From NCBI RefSeq assembly GCF_009834365.1, contig NZ_CP041348.1, positions 2,207,001 through 2,271,000 of the forward strand: DNA of 64,000 nt, read 5' to 3'. Origin of the DNA: Komagataeibacter xylinus. GTDB lineage: Bacteria; Pseudomonadota; Alphaproteobacteria; Acetobacterales; Acetobacteraceae. The notes under the pieces were generated by a model, which was given only the letters and a program-made list of their open reading frames with translations, was not told the DNA's origin and ran no database searches. A program made the position numbers and the translations under genes. This document shows, in pieces, positions 10,470-20,395 of this stretch; position 1 is the stretch's first letter, and every line of letters starts with the position of its first letter.

Positions 10470-10913
10470 ATGACTGACCCGTTTGTAAAGCCCGAGGACG
10501 ATACCGCCGCTGACGCCATTGCCGAGATTGGCGAGGAACTGGCCCTGTTTGATGACTGGATGCAGCGCTACCAGTACATCATTGAACTGGGGCGCAAGCT
10601 GCCGGCTTTTCCCGCCGTATGGCAGGATGATGCCCATCGCGTACCGGGTTGCCAGAGCCAGGTCTGGATGGAGGTGCAGCCGCGCGATGGCGCACTCTAC
10701 CTTGCCGGCGCGTCGGATGCGGCCATCGTGTCGGGGCTGGTGGCGCTGCTGCTACGGGTCTATTCCGGCCGCAGTCGGCAGGAGATACTCGACACTGACC
10801 CTGCCTTCCTGCGCGAACTGGGGCTAGTGCAGGCGCTCTCCACCAATCGTGGCAACGGGGTGGAGGCCATGGCGCAGGCCATTCGCAAGGCTGCCGCCGC
10901 CATGCCTGCCTGA
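10470..10913 (+). CDS. sufE: SufE-like cysteine desulfurase sulfur acceptor
   Basis: Accepts persulfide sulfur from a SufS-type desulfurase and passes it to the Fe-S scaffold. The acceptor Cys61 sits in the conserved loop RVPGCQSQVWM; the C-terminal part (FLRELGLVQALSTNRGNGV) matches the family end. ATG 10470 was preferred over the in-frame TTG directly before it. The protein has about 147 residues, normal for SufE. No suf operon is nearby, so it works in trans with desulfurase encoded elsewhere. Confidence 0.93.
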   Translation: MTDPFVKPEDDTAADAIAEIGEELALFDDWMQRYQYIIELGRKLPAFPAVWQDDAHRVPGCQSQVWMEVQPRDGALYLAGASDAAIVSGLVALLLRVYSGRSRQEILDTDPAFLRELGLVQALSTNRGNGVEAMAQAIRKAAAAMPA

Positions 10914-10982
10914 AAACAGGAAAAAAGCCTGAAAACCGCCGCCTTTTGGGAAACAGGGCGGCGCGTGGCCTTATTTCAGCGT

Positions 10983-11192
10983 TCAGTAGCCTGCATCAAA
11001 CCCTGCGTCGTCCACGGCGGCGTACAGGTCTTCCGGGTTGGTGGAACGGGCATCATAGGTAATGAAGGCCTTGCCCTGTTCGAGCGAGACTTCCACCATC
11101 GAGACGCCATCCACCCCTTCGAGTGCGCGCTTCACCTTGGCGGCGCAGCCATCACAGGTCATGCCCTGTACGTTCAGTGTTATTTTTTCCAT
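10983..11192 (-). CDS. Heavy-metal-associated domain protein (CopZ-like copper chaperone)
   Basis: A single 69-residue HMA domain. The metal site is MTCDGC with Cys13 and Cys16; the ferredoxin-like fold is supported by ITLNVQGM, VSMVEVSLEQGKAFITYD and a C-terminal helix. Such proteins bind Cu(I) and deliver it to P-type ATPases. ATG 11192 was chosen because AGAAGG lies 11 nt upstream; a longer frame to 11327 exists but the extra residues do not belong to the family. No copper ATPase or CueR-type regulator is adjacent, so the partner is elsewhere. Confidence 0.9.
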   Translation of the reverse strand: MEKITLNVQGMTCDGCAAKVKRALEGVDGVSMVEVSLEQGKAFITYDARSTNPEDLYAAVDDAGFDAGY

Positions 11193-11427
11193 GAATCTGG
11201 TTACCTTCTGCTGTCGCGCGCCCGCCGTGGCTGCGTTGGGTTGATCAGTCGAATCATTACAACGGAAAAGGGGGCTGCGCCATGACCTCTTCCGCAGCAC
11301 TCCCTCCGCGCGCGGGATAAACGCCACATTGTCGCAGACCTGATAAAAGCATCATCTCATTATAGGATATATTGTATATATTGGGGCGTCGTGAAAATGG
11401 AGGCCGGACGTCTCGAGTTACGATCTT

Positions 11428-11781
11428 ATGGTTTTTGATCCTGCTGCCGCCCCGCGTGACAGGACGGAATTCCTTGCCTGGTATCGCCAGCAGATGAAAG
11501 ACGCGGGTGACGGCAGTGCGACAACCCCGGCGCTGAACGCATGGTACGGGGATATGTGCCGCACATTCCCGGATATGGACAGCGTAGAACTCGAGGCATC
11601 AGATGATGCCGGTTCTTATATGACTGATTATTCATCAACTACGCCGCACATGATCTACGCAGCGTTTGCATGGTCGGTGGCCGAGGAGGCGCATGCCCTG
11701 ATGCGTGAACTGGCAATCCGGCATCAGGTCGGTTTTTTTGATGTCAGTGCAACGGATGGGGAAATCCTGTTTCCCGCCTGA
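11428..11781 (+). CDS. Small unknown protein, possibly with an altered N-terminus
   Basis: A 117-residue soluble acidic protein (MVFDPAAAPRDRTEFLAWYR at the start, HQVGFFDVSATDGEI near the end). I recall similar unknown proteins beginning MSYDLMVFDP, function undescribed. In this window the codons directly before ATG 11428 read S-Y-D-L in frame, but the expected start position is TCG, and a TGA follows further upstream at 11392. Translation therefore probably begins at ATG 11428, with no clear SD, and the protein lacks about five residues of the first strand. It stands alone; an AT-rich stretch lies upstream and a repeat element downstream. Confidence 0.75.
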   Translation: MVFDPAAAPRDRTEFLAWYRQQMKDAGDGSATTPALNAWYGDMCRTFPDMDSVELEASDDAGSYMTDYSSTTPHMIYAAFAWSVAEEAHALMRELAIRHQVGFFDVSATDGEILFPA

Positions 11782-11831
11782 TACCCTGGCGGCGGCCTGA
11801 AAAGGCAGCCTCCATAATAGCCTGAAATCAT

Positions 11832-11867
11832 AAAAGTTTTTGGTGAAGCTTTTTTCAAAAAGCTTCA
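11832..11867 (+). repeat. Dispersed intergenic element, module A
   Basis: AAGTTTTTGGTGAAGC followed by the palindrome AAGCTTTTTTCAAAAAGCTT. It lies about 50 nt after the stop of the preceding gene. The same core recurs near 21660, 24266, 33020 (reverse), 44850 (reverse) and at the window end. Confidence 0.85.
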
Positions 11868-12055
11868 GAAAGCATCATTATCAGAAAAAGATATTATCGA
11901 TCATAATAAAAATGAAATCGTTCCTGTCCCATGCACAGGCAGAATGTTGTCGCGATCCTGGCACGTTCATTCGGCGGCGTGGAACGGAAAACTGTCGGCA
12001 TCACGCACAGCATGCACGCAATGACGATAAAAATAGTGCTTTGATAAAAAAGAAT

Positions 12056-12120
12056 AAAAGTTTTTGAGTGCTGCCTTTTTTCAAAAAGGCGGCACTCTTT
12101 AAAGCATTTTGAAAAAGCGT
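12056..12120 (-). repeat. Dispersed intergenic element, modules B and degenerate A
   Basis: Module B is the hairpin GTGCTGCCTTTTTTC with its partner AAAAAGGCGGCAC; it is followed by a degraded reverse copy of module A (AAAGCATTTTGAAAAAGC). Same order as the copy at 44793. Confidence 0.75.
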
Positions 12121-12192
12121 GACCTCAAGATCGCAGGCGTGTGCCTGAGGCGCTTTTCTGGCAACCGTGCTGCAAGGCGGAGGGGCCCATAC

Positions 12193-12222
12193 AAAAAGGG
12201 CCGGTGCTTGCGCAACCGGCCC
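12193..12222 (-). terminator. Rho-independent terminator of hpnR
   Basis: Read on the minus strand: GGGCCGGT stem, 9-nt loop, ACCGGCCC stem, then TTTTT. It lies 33 nt beyond the hpnR stop. Confidence 0.85.
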
Positions 12223-12255
12223 TTGCATGACGGGATGATTGACGCGGCGCGCGCG

Positions 12256-13800
12256 TCAGTCAACCGTGCTCATGCGGGTCTCATCAACGAACTTTTCGGT
12301 ATCGTCATCGATCTTGCGTGATTTGCGACCAGCGGGGCCGTGCACGTACAGCGTCTTGCGGTCCACCTTCTGGTCAGAACCCTGCGGCTTGAGCGGCATT
12401 TCATATTCCGCCTTCTGCGCATGATCGGCCATCTGCAACTCGGGGTTGAACACTGAGTTGAACTTCCAGATCATGGTCAGGAAGTTGGTCTGCCCGCGCA
12501 GGGCCAGGCGCAGGGCAATGCCCAGCGTGTCCTTGATCGCGCTCCAGCCCAGATGCTTGTTGTTGAGGATCTGCTGGGTCTTGACCAACTCCTCATAGAA
12601 CTCGCGCAGCGGCAGGGTGGTGGGCATGACCGCGTGCTGGATGTCGAACAGGCGGTAGTCGCGCGTGGTCAGCTTGCGGGACTCGCTCTCCCAGATCTCG
12701 GTGCCGGGGTAGGGCGTCGTGACCGAGATGTTCACGATATCCGGGATCTCGAGGCACCACTGGCGGATGACCTCAAAGCGCTCACGGTCCCATGACGGGT
12801 CGGCAATCAGGTTGATGGCCACGATCAGATCGAGCGAGCGGGCGTATTCCAGCGCCTCGAAGTTGCGGTCCATCGACACGCGCTTGCGGAAGCGCTTCAG
12901 CCCTTCGGCATCCACTGCCTCAAGCCCGATGAAGATGTAGCTCAGCCCGATCTCTTTCCAGACCGCGAACACTTCCTTGTTGCGCATCAGCACGTCGGCG
13001 CGCGTCTCGAGGTAGTATTCTTTCTGGATGTTGCGGCGCTTGATTTCATCGGCAATGGCCATGCCGTGCTCGGCATGCACGAAGGCCACGTCATCGACGA
13101 TGAAGATGCCGGGCTCCTTGATCTCCTGCAGTTCCTCGCCAATCACCTTGGCGCTCGCCGTGCGGTAGGAGCGGCCATAGAAGGTCCATGCACTGCAGAA
13201 GGTACAGTCCCACGGGCAGCCACGGGCGAACTCGATGGAGGCGGCGGGGTCGAGTGTTCCGATGAAGTATTTGCGGCGGTGGCGCAGCAGGTCGCGCGCG
13301 GGACGCACCTCATCAAGCGATTCGATAAAGATGGGCGGCGGGCCATCGCCATCCATTGTCACCACGCCGGGTACGGTGGTCAGGTCCTTGCCCTGCTCCC
13401 ATGCCTCGAGCAGCAGGCCGACAGTGGCATCGCCCTCGCCCTTGAGCACGCAGTTGATGGCGCCATCGGACAGGGCCAGCACGTCACGCGCGATGAACGA
13501 GATGGAGTGCCCGCCAATGAACAGGAACACGTTGGGCAGGCGCTTGCGCGTTTCCTTGCACAGGTCGATGATCTCGGGAACATTGGCCAGGTAATTGCCC
13601 GAGAAGCAGATGGCATGCGGGCGGAATTCCTCAATGCGCTGCCAGTAATCGGGGTGCTTCTCGACCTGCAGGTCGATGATCTGCACGTCATGCCCCTTGT
13701 TGCGCGCGGCACCGGCAACCAGTTCAAGCCCCAGCGGTTCAAGACGCAGGAAGACCTTCGTGTACATGAGCGAGCTTGGATGAACGGCCAGTAATCTCAT
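12256..13800 (-). CDS. hpnR: B12-binding radical SAM enzyme, probable hopanoid C-3 methylase
   Basis: Likely methylates hopanoids at C-3, a membrane-lipid modification typical of acetic acid bacteria. The 514-residue protein has an N-terminal cobalamin-binding fold (residues about 1-140, LLAVHPSSLMYTKVF, IGGHSISFIARDV) and a radical SAM domain whose 4Fe-4S cysteines are in RGCPWDCTFC at about residues 195-202. FIVDDVAFVHAEHG and YLETRADVL are typical of the HpnR/HpnP branch; the lack of other hopanoid genes nearby leaves the C-3 choice to recalled resemblance. ATG 13800 has GAGGT upstream. A corrinoid adenosyltransferase gene lies 7 kb away. Another B12-dependent radical SAM methylase is the alternative. 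Confidence 0.85.
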   Translation of the reverse strand: MRLLAVHPSSLMYTKVFLRLEPLGLELVAGAARNKGHDVQIIDLQVEKHPDYWQRIEEFRPHAICFSGNYLANVPEIIDLCKETRKRLPNVFLFIGGHSISFIARDVLALSDGAINCVLKGEGDATVGLLLEAWEQGKDLTTVPGVVTMDGDGPPPIFIESLDEVRPARDLLRHRRKYFIGTLDPAASIEFARGCPWDCTFCSAWTFYGRSYRTASAKVIGEELQEIKEPGIFIVDDVAFVHAEHGMAIADEIKRRNIQKEYYLETRADVLMRNKEVFAVWKEIGLSYIFIGLEAVDAEGLKRFRKRVSMDRNFEALEYARSLDLIVAINLIADPSWDRERFEVIRQWCLEIPDIVNISVTTPYPGTEIWESESRKLTTRDYRLFDIQHAVMPTTLPLREFYEELVKTQQILNNKHLGWSAIKDTLGIALRLALRGQTNFLTMIWKFNSVFNPELQMADHAQKAEYEMPLKPQGSDQKVDRKTLYVHGPAGRKSRKIDDDTEKFVDETRMSTVD

Positions 13801-14184
13801 TCTTTTACCTCAGGCATCGATGGGGACGGTGACAACGCGCGACAGCCATACGCAATCTGGTAACAAATTTACAGCCGGTCCGGTGCTGTATTTGTAATTT
13901 TTATATATCACGTATGATTTAAAAAAAATCAGAATAATGACAGAGGGTGACAATATAAGGCCCGCCTGTCATCAAGATCACGGTAATATCACCTATGCAT
14001 TCAGATGATACCACCATCCGGCTTCATCATATCTTCTTGGCAGGTATGCTTTGTGTTCATGTCCGGCATTGCAGGTAGGGCACCTATGCATTGCCCACGC
14101 GGCACCGGCTGCCCGGCGTCTTGTCCCCTATCGCGGGGAGCACTTTCGTGGCAGTCTTGCCAGCGCTTAAGCGACGGGGTCGAA
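13801..14184. other. Intergenic region between hpnR and a lipoprotein gene
   Basis: 384 nt with no convincing gene; it must hold divergent promoters. About 13860-13960 is strongly A+T-rich with a TTTTTATATATCA stretch. The 12-mer CACCTATGCATT occurs twice, at 13990 and 14081, in direct orientation. An in-frame upward extension of the lipoprotein frame to 14005 is open but reads as cysteine-rich random sequence. Confidence 0.55.
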
Positions 14185-14499
14185 ATGAAGCTGAAGATTG
14201 TGGAAAAACTGCCTGCCCGCCTCGGGCTGCTGGCATGTGGGCTGGTAGTTCTTGGTGGCTGCACGGCCGAGATCGGGCGCAAGCCGTTCGAGAGTGATGT
14301 AAAATGCCTGCGCGAGCAGTTGGGCACCACCATGCAGCTCAGCTTTCCCATCGCGGCGAATACCTGCCAGCGCATGAGCGACCACAACTTCATCTTCGGT
14401 TCAAAGAAGAAGAAGGCCCAGCCGCTGCCGCTCAACCTGCGTGGCGCGCCCGACCTGCAGAAGATGGCCGATGAATACGGCTACAGCTACACAAAATAG
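14185..14499 (+). CDS. Small unknown lipoprotein
   Basis: A 104-residue product. ATG 14185 was chosen because it gives a proper lipoprotein signal peptide: MKLKIVEK charged start, hydrophobic stretch LLACGLVVL, and lipobox VLGGC. After the lipid-attachment Cys the chain is short and basic with KKKKAQ near the end and closes with DEYGYSYTK; two further Cys (in VKCLRE and NTCQRM) could form a disulfide. No known family recognised. It stands alone and is convergent with the HNH gene. Confidence 0.75.
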   Translation: MKLKIVEKLPARLGLLACGLVVLGGCTAEIGRKPFESDVKCLREQLGTTMQLSFPIAANTCQRMSDHNFIFGSKKKKAQPLPLNLRGAPDLQKMADEYGYSYTK

Positions 14500-14559
14500 C
14501 GTGTCCGCCCGGTAAGGGAACCCTGGCCGCTCCGATGTGTTGCGGCCGGCAGGGCGGTT

Positions 14560-15120
14560 TCAGTTTTCGAGTTCGGTATCCCAGTACAGATAGTCGCGCC
14601 AGCTTTCGTGCAGGTAGTTGGGGGGAAAGGCGCGGCCATTTTCCTGCAGCCTGCGGCTTGAGGGCCGCGCAGGCGTGCGGGCGGGATACATGCGGATCTG
14701 ATGCGGCATGTAGGAGCCCTTGATCAGGTTGCACGGGCTGCAGGCGGTCACCACGTTCTCCCAGCTCGTGCGGCCCCCCTTGCTGCGGGGAATGACGTGG
14801 TCGAAGGTCAGTTCCTGCGTGGGGAAGCGGGTATTGCAGTACTGGCAGGAGAAATTGTCGCGCAAAAAGACATTGAACCGCGTGAAGGCGGGCTTGCGGG
14901 CGGTGGGGATATAGTCCTTGAGCGCAATCACGCTGGGCAGGCGCAGGCTCTGGGTGGGGGAGTGGACGACCGTATCATATTCGCTCAGCACTGATACGCG
15001 GTCGAGCCACACGGCGCGGATGGCATCCTGCCATGACCACAGCGAAAGCGGAAAATAGGAGAGCGGCCTGAAATCGGCATTCAGGACGAGAGCGGGCAGG
15101 TATTGACTGTCACAGGGCAC
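14560..15120 (-). CDS. HNH endonuclease domain protein
   Basis: About 186 residues. The N-terminal half has PALVLNADFRPLSYFPLSLW; the HNH fold follows with two CxxC zinc knuckles (FSCQYCNTRF and TACSPCN) bracketing the catalytic region LTFDHVIPRSKGG with the key His, and N in SWENVV. This stand-alone HNH protein is widespread in alphaproteobacteria and its cellular role is not established. GTG 15120 was chosen because AGGA lies 8 nt upstream; the frame can extend to GTG 15150. It is divergent from gluQ. Confidence 0.88.
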   Translation of the reverse strand: MPCDSQYLPALVLNADFRPLSYFPLSLWSWQDAIRAVWLDRVSVLSEYDTVVHSPTQSLRLPSVIALKDYIPTARKPAFTRFNVFLRDNFSCQYCNTRFPTQELTFDHVIPRSKGGRTSWENVVTACSPCNLIKGSYMPHQIRMYPARTPARPSSRRLQENGRAFPPNYLHESWRDYLYWDTELEN

Positions 15121-15343
15121 GGACGCATTCCTTTCCGAATGCCGCCGCACAAAGTTCAGGCGTACTCTGTTCCGAAGCGAACGCCTTATGGATGTGCGTC
15201 GTCGTCAGGTAACTGTCGAATCTATTGCAGACCCCGCATGGCGTGGCAACCCCATGCCCACGTGGCCGCAGGCACCGACCTATCAACGCAGCAGGGCAGG
15301 GTCGTGGCGCATTTTTTCGCCATCGCTCTGATTTAAATGGATA

Positions 15344-17486
<2,143 letters not shown>

Positions 17487-17499
17487 GGAACGCACGGCC

Positions 17500-18726
17500 A
17501 TGAACAGAAATGAAGGACTTGCCTATCCGCTGTTCGCGCAGCGGATGGAGCGCCTGAGCGTGCCCGCCACCATCGCCATGGCGCAGCGCGCGCGTGAATT
17601 GCGCGCGAAAGGGGAGAAAGTGCTCTCGCTCGCATTGGGCGAGCCCGACTTCGCAACGCCCCCCGCCGTGATCGAGGCGGCTCACCGCGCAGCGCTGGAC
17701 GGGCAGACCAAATACCCCCCCGTTGATGGTACGCCTGCACTCAAGGCCGCGATCGCGCGCAAGTTTGCGCGCGAGAACGCGCTGGACTACGCGCCGGGGG
17801 AGATCATGGTCTCGAACGGGGGCAAGCAGGTCATCTTCAATGCGTTCATGGCCACCGTGCAGCCGGGCGATGAAGTGGTCATTCCGCGCCCGTACTGGGT
17901 GAGCTACCCGCTGATTGTCGAGATGTTTGGCGGCACGCCTGTCTATGCCGACTGCCATGAGGCCGATGATTTCCGCCTCAGGCCCGAGGCGCTGGAGGCC
18001 GCGATCACGCCACGCACCAAATGGCTGGTGCTCAACTTTCCCAACAACCCCACGGGCGGCACCATGGGGGAGGCGGATCTCGAAGCCGTGGCCGAGGTGC
18101 TGCGGCGCCATCCGCATGTGCATGTGCTCTCTGACGAAATATATGAGCACCTGCTTTATGACGGGCTGCGCCATGCCTCGCTTGCTGCCGTCGCCCCCGA
18201 CCTCAAGGGCCGTATCCTGACCCTGAACGGTGTGTCAAAGGCCTATGCCATGACCGGCTGGCGGGTGGGTTACGTGGGTGGCCCCACGCCGCTCATCCGT
18301 GCCATGACCGCCATACAGGGCAGCGCCACATCGGGCATCTGTTCCATCAGCCAGGCCGCTGCCGCCGCCGCCCTTGACGGGCCGCCCGACATTATTGCGC
18401 AGATGTGCGCGGTCTATGCCCGCCGGCGCGAGATGGTGGTGTCAACCCTGCGCACCATTCCCGGCCTGACCTGTGCCATGCCGCACGGGGCGTTTTATGC
18501 CTATCCCGGCATTGCTGGCTGCATCGGGCGCAGGACAGCGGGCGGGCGGATGCTCAATACGGACGAGGATTTCGCTATCGCCCTGTTAGCCGAGCAGCAT
18601 GTGGCCGTGGTGCATGGCTCGGCCTTCGGGCAGGGGCCTTACCTGCGCCTGTCCTATGCCACGAGTGATGACATTCTCACGGAATGCTGCACGCGCCTTG
18701 CGCGGTTTGTCGACGGGTTGTCCTGA
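17500..18726 (+). CDS. Aspartate-type class I aminotransferase, copy 2
   Basis: A 408-residue paralogue of the gene just upstream. PLP Lys is about residue 247 in [37 protein letters not shown] and YLRLSYATSDD correspond to the motifs of copy 1. Differences cluster in the N-terminal arm and in the loop TSGICSISQAAA ([12 protein letters not shown] in copy 1), which borders the substrate pocket, so the two may differ in substrate. An AT-rich repeat with a hairpin follows the stop. Confidence 0.92.
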   Translation: MNRNEGLAYPLFAQRMERLSVPATIAMAQRARELRAKGEKVLSLALGEPDFATPPAVIEAAHRAALDGQTKYPPVDGTPALKAAIARKFARENALDYAPGEIMVSNGGKQVIFNAFMATVQPGDEVVIPRPYWVSYPLIVEMFGGTPVYADCHEADDFRLRPEALEAAITPRTKWLVLNFPNNPTGGTMGEADLEAVAEVLRRHPHVHVLSDEIYEHLLYDGLRHASLAAVAPDLKGRILTLNGVSKAYAMTGWRVGYVGGPTPLIRAMTAIQGSATSGICSISQAAAAAALDGPPDIIAQMCAVYARRREMVVSTLRTIPGLTCAMPHGAFYAYPGIAGCIGRRTAGGRMLNTDEDFAIALLAEQHVAVVHGSAFGQGPYLRLSYATSDDILTECCTRLARFVDGLS

Positions 18727-18745
18727 AGGAATCATCAAGGCATCC

Positions 18746-18830
18746 GGGTGCCGCCTTTTCTTACGAAAGGCGGCATTTTGTTTGAATCTGTCTGGAAAAG
18801 CTTTCCCAGGAACGTCTTTATGTTCTGCTG
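18746..18830 (-). repeat. Dispersed intergenic element, degenerate copy
   Basis: Module B hairpin (TGCCGCCTTT paired with AAAGGCGGCA at 18749-18778), followed by a weak reverse module A (GGAAAAGCTTTCCCAGGAACG). It lies between two converging genes and may terminate both. Confidence 0.55.
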
Positions 18831-18833
18831 TTT

Positions 18834-19322
18834 TCAGTCCGGATCAGGTGAGGGCGGGTTGAGCAGGAAAACCCCCTCGGTCAGGATGGCGGGCAGAAGT
18901 GGGGTTGCCAGCGGCAGGCCCGACAGCACGATCGCCCCTGCCGAAGCCGCGCAGGCTCCCACATAGCCGGTGCGTCCGCCCAGACGCTCGGCAATGACAA
19001 ACAGAAAGACCGCCACAAGTTCCAGCACCGCAGCACCCCCAAGCCGGAGCGGGTGCAACTGTGTCTGCAGTCCCATATCCGACAGCAGGCGCAGCAGCGC
19101 GGGCGACTGTTCCTGCGTGTCACCCCCGAGCCCGAACATGAAAGAAAAGGGCAGGATCAGCACGCCAAGTATGTCGCGCAGCAGGTTGATCAACCCGCTG
19201 ACCAGCGGCAATAGCACCAGAATGGCGAGGCTCATGCTGGTGCAGGTGGCGACAATGATCAGCCCGACCTGCCTCTGCCGTGCCGCCGGGTTGTGTGGCG
19301 GCTCATCGGGTTCCATTGGCAC
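18834..19322 (-). CDS. Unknown membrane protein with about four helices
   Basis: A 162-residue protein. Hydrophobic segments: VGLIIVATCTSMSLAILVLLPL near residues 19-41, LINLLRDILGVLILPFSFMF near 44-63, VLELVAVFLFVIAERL near 98-113 and a C-terminal stretch with GAIVLSGLPLATPLLPAI. The N-terminus is acidic and proline-rich. No family recognised. It starts 18 nt after the stop of the coiled-coil gene upstream on the same strand, so the two probably form an operon and may work together at the envelope. Confidence 0.72.
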   Translation of the reverse strand: MPMEPDEPPHNPAARQRQVGLIIVATCTSMSLAILVLLPLVSGLINLLRDILGVLILPFSFMFGLGGDTQEQSPALLRLLSDMGLQTQLHPLRLGGAAVLELVAVFLFVIAERLGGRTGYVGACAASAGAIVLSGLPLATPLLPAILTEGVFLLNPPSPDPD

Positions 19323-19340
19323 AGCGACTTGCGGCGGGCG

Positions 19341-19991
19341 TTACCACCATTTTACGGGTTCGGGTTCATTGGGGTCAGCCTCGTCGTTACCTGCCTGCGG
19401 GGTGCGGGCTGGCATGACCCGGTTTTCTGCCACGCGGCTGCGTGCCCTGTGTCGGCTGGCTTCCTCGCGCAGGCGGTCGGCTTCTTCGCGGGCTGCATAG
19501 ATTTCGGCGCGCAGGCTCAGTATTTCAGCATCGCGTGCGGCGAGTCTGGTCTTGTTCTCGGCAGCGATGACATCGGCATGACCGATGCGGGTGGTCAGGG
19601 AGCGGATCTGCGCCTGCGCTTCTGAAAGGCGGAGTTCGGCCTCCTCGCGCAGCTTCTGCTCGAACTGGATCTTGTGGCGCAGTTGCTCCGTCTCGCCCCG
19701 GTCTTCGGGCTGGGCATGCAGCACGCGTGGTGAGGCGCGGCCGGTGGTCAGCGAATGATGTTCTACACGTACATCGCCATCCTGCACGAATTTGCGGCGG
19801 CGCTGGGTCGGATCAGCTTGGCGCACGGGGCGTGCCTTGGCCTGTGCAGCCTTGGGTGCGGCGGGACCGCGCGGCTTGCCCTTGCCAAGGCGCTCAAGCG
19901 CCTGGCGGAAGGCGGTTTCATTGACTTCGTCGCGTTGGGGGCTCTGGTCTTCTTCCTTCGAAAAGGAAAGAAAATCGTTATAAGGTGACAC
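19341..19991 (-). CDS. Unknown coiled-coil protein
   Basis: A 216-residue soluble protein. The N-terminal 45 residues are acidic (FSKEEDQSP), followed by a basic Ala/Pro/Lys segment (KPRGPAAPKAAQAKARPVR) and a coiled coil from about residue 95 to 190 (EQLRHKIQFEQKLREEAELR, then AARDAEILSLRAEIYAAREE). No signal peptide or membrane segment. I recognise no family. It leads an apparent two-gene operon with the membrane protein below it; upstream is a long A+T-rich region. Confidence 0.75.
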   Translation of the reverse strand: MSPYNDFLSFSKEEDQSPQRDEVNETAFRQALERLGKGKPRGPAAPKAAQAKARPVRQADPTQRRRKFVQDGDVRVEHHSLTTGRASPRVLHAQPEDRGETEQLRHKIQFEQKLREEAELRLSEAQAQIRSLTTRIGHADVIAAENKTRLAARDAEILSLRAEIYAAREEADRLREEASRHRARSRVAENRVMPARTPQAGNDEADPNEPEPVKWW

Positions 19992-20395
19992 AGCAGAACT
20001 CTCGATAACTCAATGCACCATGCGAGATGTTGGGAAAGGCCATATTTAGGAAATTATTCCTCTGACCGGGATGCCGATGGTGCCGATTTTTAAGTGATTG
20101 ATCGAGTATATAACGCCTTTGGGACGGCTTGCGCAAGAGGTATGAAGATAAATATAATAATGGATGACACAATTATTATGTCAAAATATTTTTAACAAAA
20201 TTCAAATAAATTAAACGGAAATAACAATATAAATTAACAATATTTCTTCATTTTAAAACAAAAAAACAACAGATTTCATAATGAAATTTGCTGTATTGGC
20301 ATTCCTGCATGGCAGCAGTCACTTGCGTTTTGAAGGGTGGTTGGGCCAGATAAGGCGCGATAACGTCTTTTCCGTAATATCCGGCAGGATACAGT
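19992..20395. other. A+T-rich intergenic region between divergent genes
   Basis: 404 nt between the coiled-coil gene (minus) and gntK (plus). From about 20100 to 20290 the sequence is far richer in A and T than its surroundings, with runs such as AACAAAATTCAAATAAATT. No open frame of note. It must contain two divergent promoters; no hexamer pair stood out enough to report. Candidate for nucleoid-protein binding or for an undetected small RNA. Confidence 0.55.

Larger units (their letters stand above)
11782..12255. other. Intergenic stretch with repeat elements and a terminator
   Basis: No credible gene. It holds two copies of the dispersed palindromic element (11832-11867 and 12056-12120), an A+T-rich segment between them, and the hpnR terminator at 12193. 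A 75-codon open frame at 11840-12067 begins inside the repeat and lacks an SD or protein-like composition. Confidence 0.7.

Noticed and set aside
11840..12067. 75-codon open frame within the intergenic repeats
   Set aside because: Begins in a repeat and has no SD or recognisable sequence.
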